Source: Cystobacterineae bacterium (lineage in GTDB: Bacteria > Myxococcota > Myxococcia > Myxococcales > Myxococcaceae). From it: a stretch of 64,000 nt of DNA. Location: positions 62,001 to 126,000 of the forward strand of contig WRKR01000002.1 of the NCBI GenBank assembly GCA_009782175.1, read 5' to 3'. This document shows, in pieces, positions 8,114 to 16,421 of the stretch (its first letter is position 1; each line of letters begins with the position of its first letter). Made by a program: the position numbers and the translations under genes. The notes under the pieces were generated by a model. It saw only the letters and a program-made list of their open reading frames with translations, did not search any database and had not been told where the DNA came from.

Positions 8114-10180
8114 ATGAGCAAGGCAAGGAAAGGCAACAACAAACTCCATTCTGTGTCACAAACTCCTGTGTCACAAACTTCTGTGTCACAAACTTCTGTA
8201 TCACAAACCACATTCTGGGTCAGGTTGATATTTTTCAGCCTGGCTTGCGCTTTGTTTTTAGGTATACCCTATGGGGCCTCAAAGGCTTATGCGGCCGAAC
8301 CCAACAATTTTCCCCAATATTTGGTGGTGCATAAGCTTGAGAGGAATAGCACCCACCCTTTGGGATGGAAGGAGGACAACGCTGAGCTATTCACCCGAGA
8401 AAGCATAGAAGAGATTATAAGCATACTCGGCACCACGGGAAACGAAAACAGGCGCCTTGGTGTATCCTATACATTTAATTATAACACATATACTCCGGAG
8501 AAAATAAACCTTTCCATAAAGAAGATGATGGAATTGTCCGAAGAATATAACATTCCCATTGTCATTCACCTGGATGGTGTGAATTGGTGGCTGAACACCT
8601 CCTTATGGAACTGGTTTAACCCCAACAGCAGCAACTTCAAACCGGAAAACATTCATAATGTAGAGCGCTTTGATTGGGGAACCGGGCCAGAAACAGCTGT
8701 GAAAGTGGGCTGGCGAAACTGGGTGGATTCCTCTGTTCCGCAGCACCAAGTCCGTGTGCCGGCACCCCAGCCAAACTTGGCTTCCGAGGCTTTTCGTCAA
8801 CTCCATGCCAACAAGCTGGAGCAAATTCTGCCCACCATCGCAGAATGGTATAAGCAATTGCCCTCTGACAAGAAATATTTGCTTGGCGGCGTGGTGCTGG
8901 GAGCGGAAGTTTCACCCTATTGGGGCAACTTCTATTATCCCAACGGCAACGCGCATTGGGAGTGGGAGTGGAGCAACCAAGCGGCTATTCGAGAACAGGA
9001 TATTCGAAATGGTTTTGTATATGGACCTGGAAACAATGCCATACCTCTGGGCTATGCCGCCGCCCAGACGCTGGCGAAACGTGGCGTCAAAATTCAGACC
9101 ACAGGCACCATAACAGCAGAAACCATAGGCATTATCATCAATGACTTTCTTGAGTATTTAATCTCTGTGTCGACGAAGCATATAGAGCCGAATAAGCTGA
9201 TTACCCACGCCTTTTTTGGCCCCAACCACCCCCTGGAAGCTGGTATTCCCAAAACAGCTGGTGTTATCCCTGGTTGGACGACATTCCCCCAATTTTTAGA
9301 GCAGATAAAAGTCGACGAGAACAGTCCTCACAGGGGTATGCCTTGGGCAGCTGTTGAATTTCCGGTCGGAGCTCTCATAACAGCAGATACCTTTGAAAGG
9401 ATATTCAACCATGGAAACTGCCGACAAATTAACATTAAGCACTGGGAAGATATGAAGCTTAACCCAGGCCACCTCCATGCCATCAGAACGGCGCTGGCCC
9501 ATAATCCAGGAAACCCACACAGCAGGTTTCAGCTCAACGTCACAGAAACGCTGACTTCAAGCCACCCACCCTTGGTTTCTCCCGGTGGGCAAATGTCGCT
9601 CAGGATGCAGGCCGATGGCAACGTGGTGCTTGCAGGGCCCGGGAACGGCCTTATATGGACCGCAGCCACTTATGGCAACCCCGGCGCTTATGCAATCATG
9701 CAAAGCAATGGGAATTTCAGCATTGTCAGTGCCACAGGCCAAACCCTTTGGAGCAGTGGAACCCAAGGCAGTGGTGCGGTGAAAGCCGTATTGGAAAACG
9801 ACGGCAGCCTGGCGCTGAAGACGCAAGACAACCAGACCGTGTGGACAAGTCGCTCTGAGCTCAGCATGGGAATGAGACTAACGGCAAACAATCAGCCCTT
9901 GCTTTCTCCCCAGGGGCAAATGTCTCTCAGGGTGCAGGCCGATGGCAACTTGGTGCTTGCAGGGCCCGGGAACGGCCTTATATGGGCCGCAGCCACTTAT
10001 GGCAACCCCGGCGCTTATGCAATCATGCAAAGCAATGGGAATTTCAGCATGGTCAGCGCCGCAGGCCAAACCCTTTGGACGAGTGGAACCCAAGGCAGTG
10101 GTGCGGTGAAAGCCGTATTGGAAAACAACGGCAGACTGACGCTGAAGACCAAGGACAACCAGACCGTGTGGAGAAATTGA
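8114..10180 (+). CDS. Secreted protein with two bulb-type lectin domains
   Basis: 688 aa starting at ATG 8114, eight bases behind GGAGGAG; the open frame back to 8015 has no such site. The order is a Lys-rich N terminus, four VSQTx repeats, a signal segment (FWVRLIFFSLACALFLGIPY) with likely cleavage after AYA, and a domain of about 430 aa that I do not recognise (conserved-looking GVVLGAEVSPYWGNFYY). Two bulb-type (D-mannose-binding-like) lectin domains follow, each with QADGNxVLAGPGNGLIW and QSNGNFSxVSAxGQTLW. The two lectin units are nearly identical at the DNA level (about 9590-9850 and 9910-10170), so the duplication is recent. The first domain could be a glycoside-hydrolase-like barrel, but that is a guess. 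Confidence 0.85.
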   Translation: MSKARKGNNKLHSVSQTPVSQTSVSQTSVSQTTFWVRLIFFSLACALFLGIPYGASKAYAAEPNNFPQYLVVHKLERNSTHPLGWKEDNAELFTRESIEEIISILGTTGNENRRLGVSYTFNYNTYTPEKINLSIKKMMELSEEYNIPIVIHLDGVNWWLNTSLWNWFNPNSSNFKPENIHNVERFDWGTGPETAVKVGWRNWVDSSVPQHQVRVPAPQPNLASEAFRQLHANKLEQILPTIAEWYKQLPSDKKYLLGGVVLGAEVSPYWGNFYYPNGNAHWEWEWSNQAAIREQDIRNGFVYGPGNNAIPLGYAAAQTLAKRGVKIQTTGTITAETIGIIINDFLEYLISVSTKHIEPNKLITHAFFGPNHPLEAGIPKTAGVIPGWTTFPQFLEQIKVDENSPHRGMPWAAVEFPVGALITADTFERIFNHGNCRQINIKHWEDMKLNPGHLHAIRTALAHNPGNPHSRFQLNVTETLTSSHPPLVSPGGQMSLRMQADGNVVLAGPGNGLIWTAATYGNPGAYAIMQSNGNFSIVSATGQTLWSSGTQGSGAVKAVLENDGSLALKTQDNQTVWTSRSELSMGMRLTANNQPLLSPQGQMSLRVQADGNLVLAGPGNGLIWAAATYGNPGAYAIMQSNGNFSMVSAAGQTLWTSGTQGSGAVKAVLENNGRLTLKTKDNQTVWRN
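8151..8209 (+). repeat. In-frame 15-bp tandem repeat (VSQTS)
   Basis: Four copies of CTGTGTCACAAACTT with few changes, encoding VSQTP/S between the charged N terminus and the signal segment. Copy number can change without breaking the frame. Confidence 0.9.
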
Positions 10181-10572
10181 TCTACCGCTTTCAGAAATTT
10201 CAAAAACCGGTCTGTAGTGTTTCAATGTTTTCTACAGACCGGTTTCAAGTTAAACTGATTTGATTCTCCAGACCGGTTTCAATTGAGGCAAGCTAAAGCT
10301 TGCCTGCACTACGCTCCATGAAGGAAGAAAAAGCTTGCTTTTTCTTCCTTCCCTCCGCTCCGCTTGGACATGAGGTCGAGGCGGGCGAGGCCTAAGTCCC
10401 GAGGGTCAGGCGCGATGGGAGTGCACTTAAGTGCATTCCTTAAGCGAAACCGGAGCCCAATGGAGCGGAGGGAATCATTTGAGAAAGCATGCTTTCTCAA
10501 ATGATTCCTGGAGCGGAATAGACGAGCGAAGCGAGTCTCACGAAGAGATCATGCCAAAGTGGAAGCGGTCTA
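10181..10572. repeat. Hairpin island between convergent genes
   Basis: Dense block of palindromes between the lectin gene and lhr. There are 14-bp arms AAACCGGTCTGTAG at 10204-10217 and 10232-10245. A unit GACCGGTTTCAATTGA plus GGCAAGCTAAAGCTTGCC lies at 10271-10304, and 14-bp arms lie at 10321-10350. TGCACTTAAGTGCA is near 10418. A perfect 38-bp palindrome occupies 10471-10508. A closing unit (10510-10572) matches, in reverse, the element at 44827-44920. Its edge AAGCGGTCTA contains the TAG stop codon of lhr. Confidence 0.85.
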
Positions 10573-13500
10573 GCGGTATAACACATAGTCCAACATTTCC
10601 GGCGCAAACCCGGCCTCGACCAGGGCCTTCGCCGCTGTCTGTGGATAGTGCTTCACCGTCAACCGCTTTAAGGCCGAAAACACATTTCTCTTGCGAAAAG
10701 CCTCCGCAAAAGCCACCAGCGCCTCCGCGAGTGCACTTTCCTCAAATACCCGCAGGCTGTGCCCCTGCCGCTCAAAAACCGCCACCGGAATGCCTCGCTG
10801 GAGTGCAACCACCGTGCCTTGGAGAATAGCAAATTGCCTGCCCGGGGCATGCGGCAAGGCTTTGCCCCATACCTGGTTTGGGTCCGCTGCCGCAAGCCAC
10901 ATGAGTTGGTTTTCAGGGGTTTCCAACCTGTGGAGGAGGGAGGCATAGGCCTCTTCGCTTATATATTGCGCGCCGGACAGCCCCTCCACGAAATAGCCCC
11001 GCCGGGCCCGCCCCGTATATTCCCAGCTGCGCAAGGTTTCCAGCGCCGCCGCCCAAGGGAGCCCCAACAAGGGGGCGGCAGTTTCACGGCAAAGCAGGCC
11101 CGCCTTCTCAAAGGCACGGCTTAGCCGCTCCTCCATGCTTGGGGGTTTGAGGGGGCGGCAAAGCGCCCAACGTCCGGAAGTGGTGGCTGCCACCCGTGCC
11201 GCCACCCTTTGGCGAACGGAAGCTTTTTCGTTTTTTTCCCGCCCAAGCCACATGCGCACAGGCACAAAACTGTCCGCATGTATAAGGCCCTTCTGCATGA
11301 GTGAAAAGAGGACTTCCTGCAGCGGCTTTTGCATGTTTTTGGCAGGCAGGGCAGAGAGGAAAGAGGCGCCGCGCTTTTCCAACACCTGCATAAGCCTTTG
11401 CTCGTCTGCGTCTGCTTGCGCATGTTGGCCTATGTCCACTTGGCCTATGTCCACTTGGCCTGTGTCCACTTGGCTTATGTCCGCCTCCCAGTCCACATCC
11501 GCATAGGCGTGGAAGGAGAGGCCCTCTTCGCCCAAACGCCAGAATACCTCGCCTTCAGAAAGCAGCTTGTCCAACAACTCCGGGCGGTATGCCTGCACCC
11601 TTGCGGGCAACATATGCGCTTCCCACTGGGCGGGAGGAAAGGGGCGGCCTTCCAATTGTGCAATGGCCTGTTTGAGTTGCTCTCCCGGTGGCGCCAGTGC
11701 CCGCAGGCGCCCGGCCATAAGCGCGGCATAGTGGAAAGCCGGCACCGTCCGCGCCTGCCGCCTCTCGCGCAAGGTGGCGCGGCGGGCGCGCTCATATAGC
11801 TTGGCGTGGAAATAGAGGCCCGCGTCCACAAGCACGCTGCCTTGCGCGCGCAAGGCTTCCAAAACCGCATGCGCCGCTGCTTCTGGCCAAAAATAGCGCT
11901 CGGCCAACTGTGCGGCGTCCATGGCGCCGCGAAAGCGCAAGGCGCGCCGTACCACGTTTTGGCGGGCCTCTTCTTCACCCTCTTCAAGGGCGGCCTTATA
12001 GGTTTCCTGGTGCTCTGCCGCAATCCACAGCCCGGGCTCCACATAGAGGCAGCGCTGCTTTGCCGCCAGGGCTTCAAACCATTCCAAAGGCAAAGGCAAC
12101 TCCCCGGCGACCACGTCCCCCTCCACCATTAGCAAGGTGTGCAATTGGCGCTCGTCTTCGGGCAACTGCGTGCGCTCAGAGAGGCGCTCCAATTGCTTGG
12201 GGGTGGGTTTGAGTTTTTTTTCTGCCTCTTTGAGTGCCTCCTTGGCAGCCAGAGAGGCCGCTGCAAGCACCGCGTCGGTGGTGGGGGCATAGGCATACAT
12301 GAGTTCGGCTTCTGCTGCCCGGCGCAAGGGCAGGCACATGGGAGAAGGCTCCGCGCAATATATTTCACGCACCTCCACCTCCCCGGAGTGTATGTCCCCA
12401 AGCAGCTTTTTAAGGCCGGGCAAGTCCCAGAAGTCCTCCAGGCACTCGCGCTTTGTCTCGCGCATGAGGGGGTGCTCTGCGTGCTGGAGGGCAGAGTCCA
12501 ACATGTCACTGGCCCGCAGGCGCTGCAGCCAGAGGGGGTTTCGTTTGTTTTGGCGCACGCCCATCATCAGCGCGCGCCCGGCATTGTGGCGAAAGCCAAT
12601 GTTAAACAGCGGCGTGCCGGGCAAAGCGGCCTCAAGGAGTGTTTTTGCGCTTTGGGCGTTGACAGCCTTCAGCAAGCCTTCCGGCAAAGCCTTTTCGCCG
12701 CGGGCCAAAAGCAGAATGCCGTCGTCATCCTCATAGCTGTCCACCTCCACGCCGCTTAAGTTTTGGGCCGCAAGCTTAAGCAATATGGAGAGGGGCGCAT
12801 TTATCCGCCGCCCATAAATGGAGTGCAGCATTATTTGGTGCAGTCCCGCCGCGTCACAAAAATGCTCTGCAATGAGGGTGCGGTGGTCGGCCAAAACGCC
12901 GGTGGCTTCCAACTGCCGCTCTATAAACGCGGCGGTTTCTTTGGCGGCATGCGCTTTAAGGCCCAGGGCTTCAAGTGCCGGCAGCAGCTTTCCGGCATGT
13001 GCCGCTTCCGTCAGTTTTCGCATGTGCCGCCCGAAGGCAAGTGCGGTTTGCACTTGGCGCCCCCCGCTGCCCTGTCGCCGCCAGAAGGGTGGCCTTGCGC
13101 CTTCGGGGGAAGTTTGGACAACGGTGACGGTGTCTTTGTTTATGCCCACAATTTTCCAGGCGAAGGCACCTAGGAGGAATTTGAAGCCGACGCGCTGCTC
13201 GAATACAAATTCTTCTTCCAAGTCTCCAACTTTTACCCCCTCCTGGGTTTTGGCCGCATAGCTTCCCGTGTCCGGAATGGTGCCTGGGGAAGAGGTGGCC
13301 AACATGCGGCTATAGGCATCCCCTTCCACGCGCCCGTGGAGGCGGTTATAGAGAATGCGCGGGCGCACGGGCAGCTCGCGCTGGTGCTCATAGTCCCCCG
13401 CAAGCATCCGCAACACAGCGTCCACCTCCTCCCGGGAAACCTCGCGAAAAGGGTATGCACGGGGCAAGAGGGACATAGCCTCTTCCACGCTATAGCCCCG

Positions 13501-14772
13501 GCCCGTCGCCATGGAAACCAGGTGCTGTGCCAATACGTCCAGGCACAAGCGCGGCGGGCGGGCCCGCTCAATGCCCCCTTCGCGGGCTGTTTGGGCGCTC
13601 AGGGCACAAAACAAGCCCTCCGGCACGGTGCGTGGAAACATATACATGAGGCTTAAGCGGCCGGGGTTGTGCCCGGCGCGTCCAAGCCTTTGCATGAGGC
13701 TGGCGATGGAGGAGGGGCAGGCAATTTGCAACACCTTGTCCACCTCCCCCACGTCTATGCCCAATTCCATGGAAGAGGTGGCGCACAACAAGCGGAGTTT
13801 CCCCAAGCGCAGTGCATTTTCGACTTCAAAGCGTTGCTCCTTGGAAACGCTGCCGTGGTGGGTGCGCGCAAAGCCTTCGCCCTCGCGTTGGTTTATATAA
13901 TATGCCAGTTGCTCTGCCACGGGGCGCCCTTCGACGAAGGCAATGACGCTTCTCGTGCCTTGGCATGCTTTTGCTGCTTCCTTGGCAATTTCCGGCCAAA
14001 TGCTGCCCTGGGGCTTTGGGCCTTCGGGGAAAGGGTTGGCAATGTGAATTTCAAAACTTTTGTGCATGGGGGGAGCAACAATGTGCACAGCCTCGCTGCC
14101 ATTGGACAAATAGTCCGCTGCCAACTGAAGAGGTTGAATGGTGGCAGAGAGGCCCACGCGCTGCAGGGGGCGGCCGCACAGAGCGTCTAAGCGGGCCAGA
14201 GAAAGGAGCAAGTGCGCGCCGCGTTTGTTGTCCATGAGGGCATGCAGCTCATCCACAATAATGGCGCTTGCTGTTTTGAGCATTTTTTGGCCCGAGGGGG
14301 CGCTCAGCAGCAAAAAGAGGGACTCTGGGGTGGTTATGAGAATGTGGGGTGGTTTTTTGGCCATTTTGCGCCGCTCAGCAGCGGGAGTATCTCCAGTGCG
14401 GATGGCGGTGGTGAGGGGGGGCTCTACGCCGCTTTCTTGTGCAATGCCGTTTAGGGGGCGGTGCAGGTTTTCGCGAATGTCGGCAGCGAGGGCTTTGAGG
14501 GGTGAAACATATACCAATTGCAATTCCGGGCGCAGGCTGTGCGTGCGTGCTTGGCCAAGCATTCTGTCTATAAATACCAAGAAGGCCGAAAGTGTTTTCC
14601 CCGTCCCCGTAGGAGCGGAAACCAGCACATGTTGGCCCAAGGCAATGGCAGGCCATGCCTCAAGCTGCACAGCGGTGGGCTTGCCCAAAGTGCGCTCAAA
14701 CCATTGGAGGGTGGGAGCGGAAAAGCATGTGCTATAGGGGGCAGGTGGTTCCAAGGCTTGGAATGTCAACAA
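10570..14772 (-). CDS. lhr: Lhr-type ATP-dependent helicase
   Basis: Large superfamily 2 DNA helicase of the Lhr group, 1400 aa. Helicase motifs are Walker A APTGTGKT (near residue 55), DELHALMDNKRG (motif II), LSATIQ (motif III), and RLGRAGHNPG (motif VI). The winged-helix and Lhr-core domains and a long C-terminal extension follow, as in full-length bacterial Lhr. Lhr is linked to DNA repair. An in-frame 15-bp minisatellite (11425-11484, DIGQV repeats) lies in the C-terminal part. The start is uncertain: TTG 14772 or TTG 14769, with no ATG in the right place before the conserved LGKPTAVQLEAWPAI. The TAG stop lies inside a palindromic element. Upstream is a strong operator-like palindrome. 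Confidence 0.92.
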   Translation of the reverse strand: MLTFQALEPPAPYSTCFSAPTLQWFERTLGKPTAVQLEAWPAIALGQHVLVSAPTGTGKTLSAFLVFIDRMLGQARTHSLRPELQLVYVSPLKALAADIRENLHRPLNGIAQESGVEPPLTTAIRTGDTPAAERRKMAKKPPHILITTPESLFLLLSAPSGQKMLKTASAIIVDELHALMDNKRGAHLLLSLARLDALCGRPLQRVGLSATIQPLQLAADYLSNGSEAVHIVAPPMHKSFEIHIANPFPEGPKPQGSIWPEIAKEAAKACQGTRSVIAFVEGRPVAEQLAYYINQREGEGFARTHHGSVSKEQRFEVENALRLGKLRLLCATSSMELGIDVGEVDKVLQIACPSSIASLMQRLGRAGHNPGRLSLMYMFPRTVPEGLFCALSAQTAREGGIERARPPRLCLDVLAQHLVSMATGRGYSVEEAMSLLPRAYPFREVSREEVDAVLRMLAGDYEHQRELPVRPRILYNRLHGRVEGDAYSRMLATSSPGTIPDTGSYAAKTQEGVKVGDLEEEFVFEQRVGFKFLLGAFAWKIVGINKDTVTVVQTSPEGARPPFWRRQGSGGRQVQTALAFGRHMRKLTEAAHAGKLLPALEALGLKAHAAKETAAFIERQLEATGVLADHRTLIAEHFCDAAGLHQIMLHSIYGRRINAPLSILLKLAAQNLSGVEVDSYEDDDGILLLARGEKALPEGLLKAVNAQSAKTLLEAALPGTPLFNIGFRHNAGRALMMGVRQNKRNPLWLQRLRASDMLDSALQHAEHPLMRETKRECLEDFWDLPGLKKLLGDIHSGEVEVREIYCAEPSPMCLPLRRAAEAELMYAYAPTTDAVLAAASLAAKEALKEAEKKLKPTPKQLERLSERTQLPEDERQLHTLLMVEGDVVAGELPLPLEWFEALAAKQRCLYVEPGLWIAAEHQETYKAALEEGEEEARQNVVRRALRFRGAMDAAQLAERYFWPEAAAHAVLEALRAQGSVLVDAGLYFHAKLYERARRATLRERRQARTVPAFHYAALMAGRLRALAPPGEQLKQAIAQLEGRPFPPAQWEAHMLPARVQAYRPELLDKLLSEGEVFWRLGEEGLSFHAYADVDWEADISQVDTGQVDIGQVDIGQHAQADADEQRLMQVLEKRGASFLSALPAKNMQKPLQEVLFSLMQKGLIHADSFVPVRMWLGREKNEKASVRQRVAARVAATTSGRWALCRPLKPPSMEERLSRAFEKAGLLCRETAAPLLGLPWAAALETLRSWEYTGRARRGYFVEGLSGAQYISEEAYASLLHRLETPENQLMWLAAADPNQVWGKALPHAPGRQFAILQGTVVALQRGIPVAVFERQGHSLRVFEESALAEALVAFAEAFRKRNVFSALKRLTVKHYPQTAAKALVEAGFAPEMLDYVLYR

Positions 14773-14776
14773 AACC

Positions 14777-14842
14777 TGACATTATGTCAAGTTTAATCCA
14801 CACATTGTATAGGTATTTTTTGACATTATGTCAAAAATACCT
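14777..14842. promoter_or_regulatory. Operator-like palindromes upstream of lhr
   Basis: The 13-bp palindrome TGACATTATGTCA occurs twice, at 14777-14789 and 14821-14833. A third half-site, TGACATT, starts at 14842. The second copy sits inside a longer inverted repeat, 14811-14842, with arms AGGTATTTTT and AAAAATACCT. The first copy lies within five bases of the proposed lhr start, so a bound repressor could block lhr. The spacer also serves the divergent NHL gene. Confidence 0.55.
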
Positions 14843-14984
14843 GACATTTTTTCATTGTCGGCTGTTCGGCTGTGTTGAAGGTTGGCGGTGAGTCTCTCCA
14901 AGTTTCGAATAATGACGCATACACTGCGAAGCAGCATTGAGGAAAGTCTATATTTCAATACATGAATGTGCCATACAGTGTTGA

Positions 14985-16400
14985 ATGTCCATGAAGCCCT
15001 TTGCCTGTGTGTTGTGCTTGTTTGCCTGCGACATGGCAGGCGTATGCAAAGTGGGCGTCGCCGACGACTGCCCTGCTGGGGCTTTTTGTTATGGCGGCCA
15101 AAATGCGAAGTCGGGCGAGAAGGGCGTGTGCACATATGGCTATGGTGACCATGAGAAAGACGATGCGCCTGTTATTCGCGAATTTGGCCCCCTTGCGGCA
15201 GCCCATGGTGCAAGGCTTCGCATTCAGGGTGCAAACTTCGGCAAAGAGGCTTCGCAAAACAGCGTCATGCTGAATGGGTTTCCCGCGGCCATTCTCCTGG
15301 CTACAGAAAGTGAAATAGAAGTGGAAGTGCCCAAGGAGATGCGTTGCAGCGGCCTCATAGAGGTGAGCGTCCACGACAAAACCGCCCTTTCCGCTCTCCC
15401 CTTCACCTATTTGCCGACGGCCATTGTCAGCACCTTTGCCGGCAGCGGTGTGGCAAACTGGCTTGACGGCACAGGGGTTGAGGCAGGCTTCAACTCCCCC
15501 AACGCCATTGCCATAGACGAAAGCGGCAACCTCTATGTGGCAGACACCTATAACCACCGCATTCGCACCATTTCTCCAGAAGGCCAAGTCCGCACGCTTG
15601 CCGGCAGCGGCATAGCGGGCTTTCTCGACGGCCAGGGAAGCAGCGCGCGCTTCAACTACCCCAACGGCATTGCGCTGGACGCGGAGGGCACTGTTTATGT
15701 GGCGGACTATACAAACCACCGCATTCGAAAAATTTTGCCTACAGGGGAAGTCAGCACCTTTGCCGGAAGCGGAACCGCAGGCGCGAATGACGCCATGGGG
15801 ACGGATGCGCAGTTTCAGTTCCCCGACGGCATTGTGTTGGGCGCGGAGGGCAACCTCTATGTGGCAGACAGCAGAAACAACCGCATTCGCACCATTTCTC
15901 CAGAAGGCCAAGTCCGCACGCTTGCCGGCGGCGACACGGCGGGCTTTGCCGACGGCCAGGGAAGCAGCGCGCGCTTCAACTACCCCAACGGCATTGCGCT
16001 GGACGCGGAGGGCAACCTCTATGTGGCAGACAGCTACAACAACCGCATTCGAAAAATTTCGCCAGAAGGAGAAGTCCGCACGCTTGCCGGCAACGGCATG
16101 GAGGACTTTCTTGACGGCCCGGGGACGGAGGCGCGCTTCAACTTCCCCCACGGCATTGCCGCAGACAACAGGACGGGCAACCTCTATGTGCTTGACGGCA
16201 ACAACAACCGCCTGCGCATGGTGACGCCGTCCGCAGAAGTACACACCCTCGCTGGCGGCGGCGCAACAGGCAGCCATGTCGACGGCACAGGCAGCGCCGC
16301 GCGCTTCAACTTCCCCCACGGCATTGTGCTGGACGCGGAAGGCAACCTCTATGTGACAGACAGCGACAACCACCGCATTCGCAAGGTGGTGTTGGAATAG
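14985..16400 (+). CDS. Lipoprotein with IPT/TIG domain and a six-bladed NHL propeller
   Basis: 471 aa, ATG 14985 or 14991. A short signal peptide ends in a lipobox-like LFAC, so lipid anchoring is likely. A Cys-containing stretch leads to an IPT/TIG-like Ig fold (about residues 60-140, IREFGPLAAAHGARLRIQGANFG). Six NHL repeats of about 55 aa follow, each reading xDGxGxxARFNxPxGIALDAxGNLYVADxxNNRIRKI. Six repeats make one closed beta-propeller. It is probably an envelope binding protein; the ligand is unknown. The same repeat type fills the giant gene at the right edge of the window. It converges with comEC, leaving 21 bases. A long minus-strand frame across it is an antisense shadow. Confidence 0.9.
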   Translation: MSMKPFACVLCLFACDMAGVCKVGVADDCPAGAFCYGGQNAKSGEKGVCTYGYGDHEKDDAPVIREFGPLAAAHGARLRIQGANFGKEASQNSVMLNGFPAAILLATESEIEVEVPKEMRCSGLIEVSVHDKTALSALPFTYLPTAIVSTFAGSGVANWLDGTGVEAGFNSPNAIAIDESGNLYVADTYNHRIRTISPEGQVRTLAGSGIAGFLDGQGSSARFNYPNGIALDAEGTVYVADYTNHRIRKILPTGEVSTFAGSGTAGANDAMGTDAQFQFPDGIVLGAEGNLYVADSRNNRIRTISPEGQVRTLAGGDTAGFADGQGSSARFNYPNGIALDAEGNLYVADSYNNRIRKISPEGEVRTLAGNGMEDFLDGPGTEARFNFPHGIAADNRTGNLYVLDGNNNRLRMVTPSAEVHTLAGGGATGSHVDGTGSAARFNFPHGIVLDAEGNLYVTDSDNHRIRKVVLE

Positions 16401-16421
16401 TATAGAGCTCTCTAAAGCCAC

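Noticed and set aside
14955-16421. 488-codon minus-strand frame across the NHL lipoprotein
   Set aside because: Its periodic AVVVAVCHIEVA pattern is the reverse reading of the NHL repeats; no start signal.
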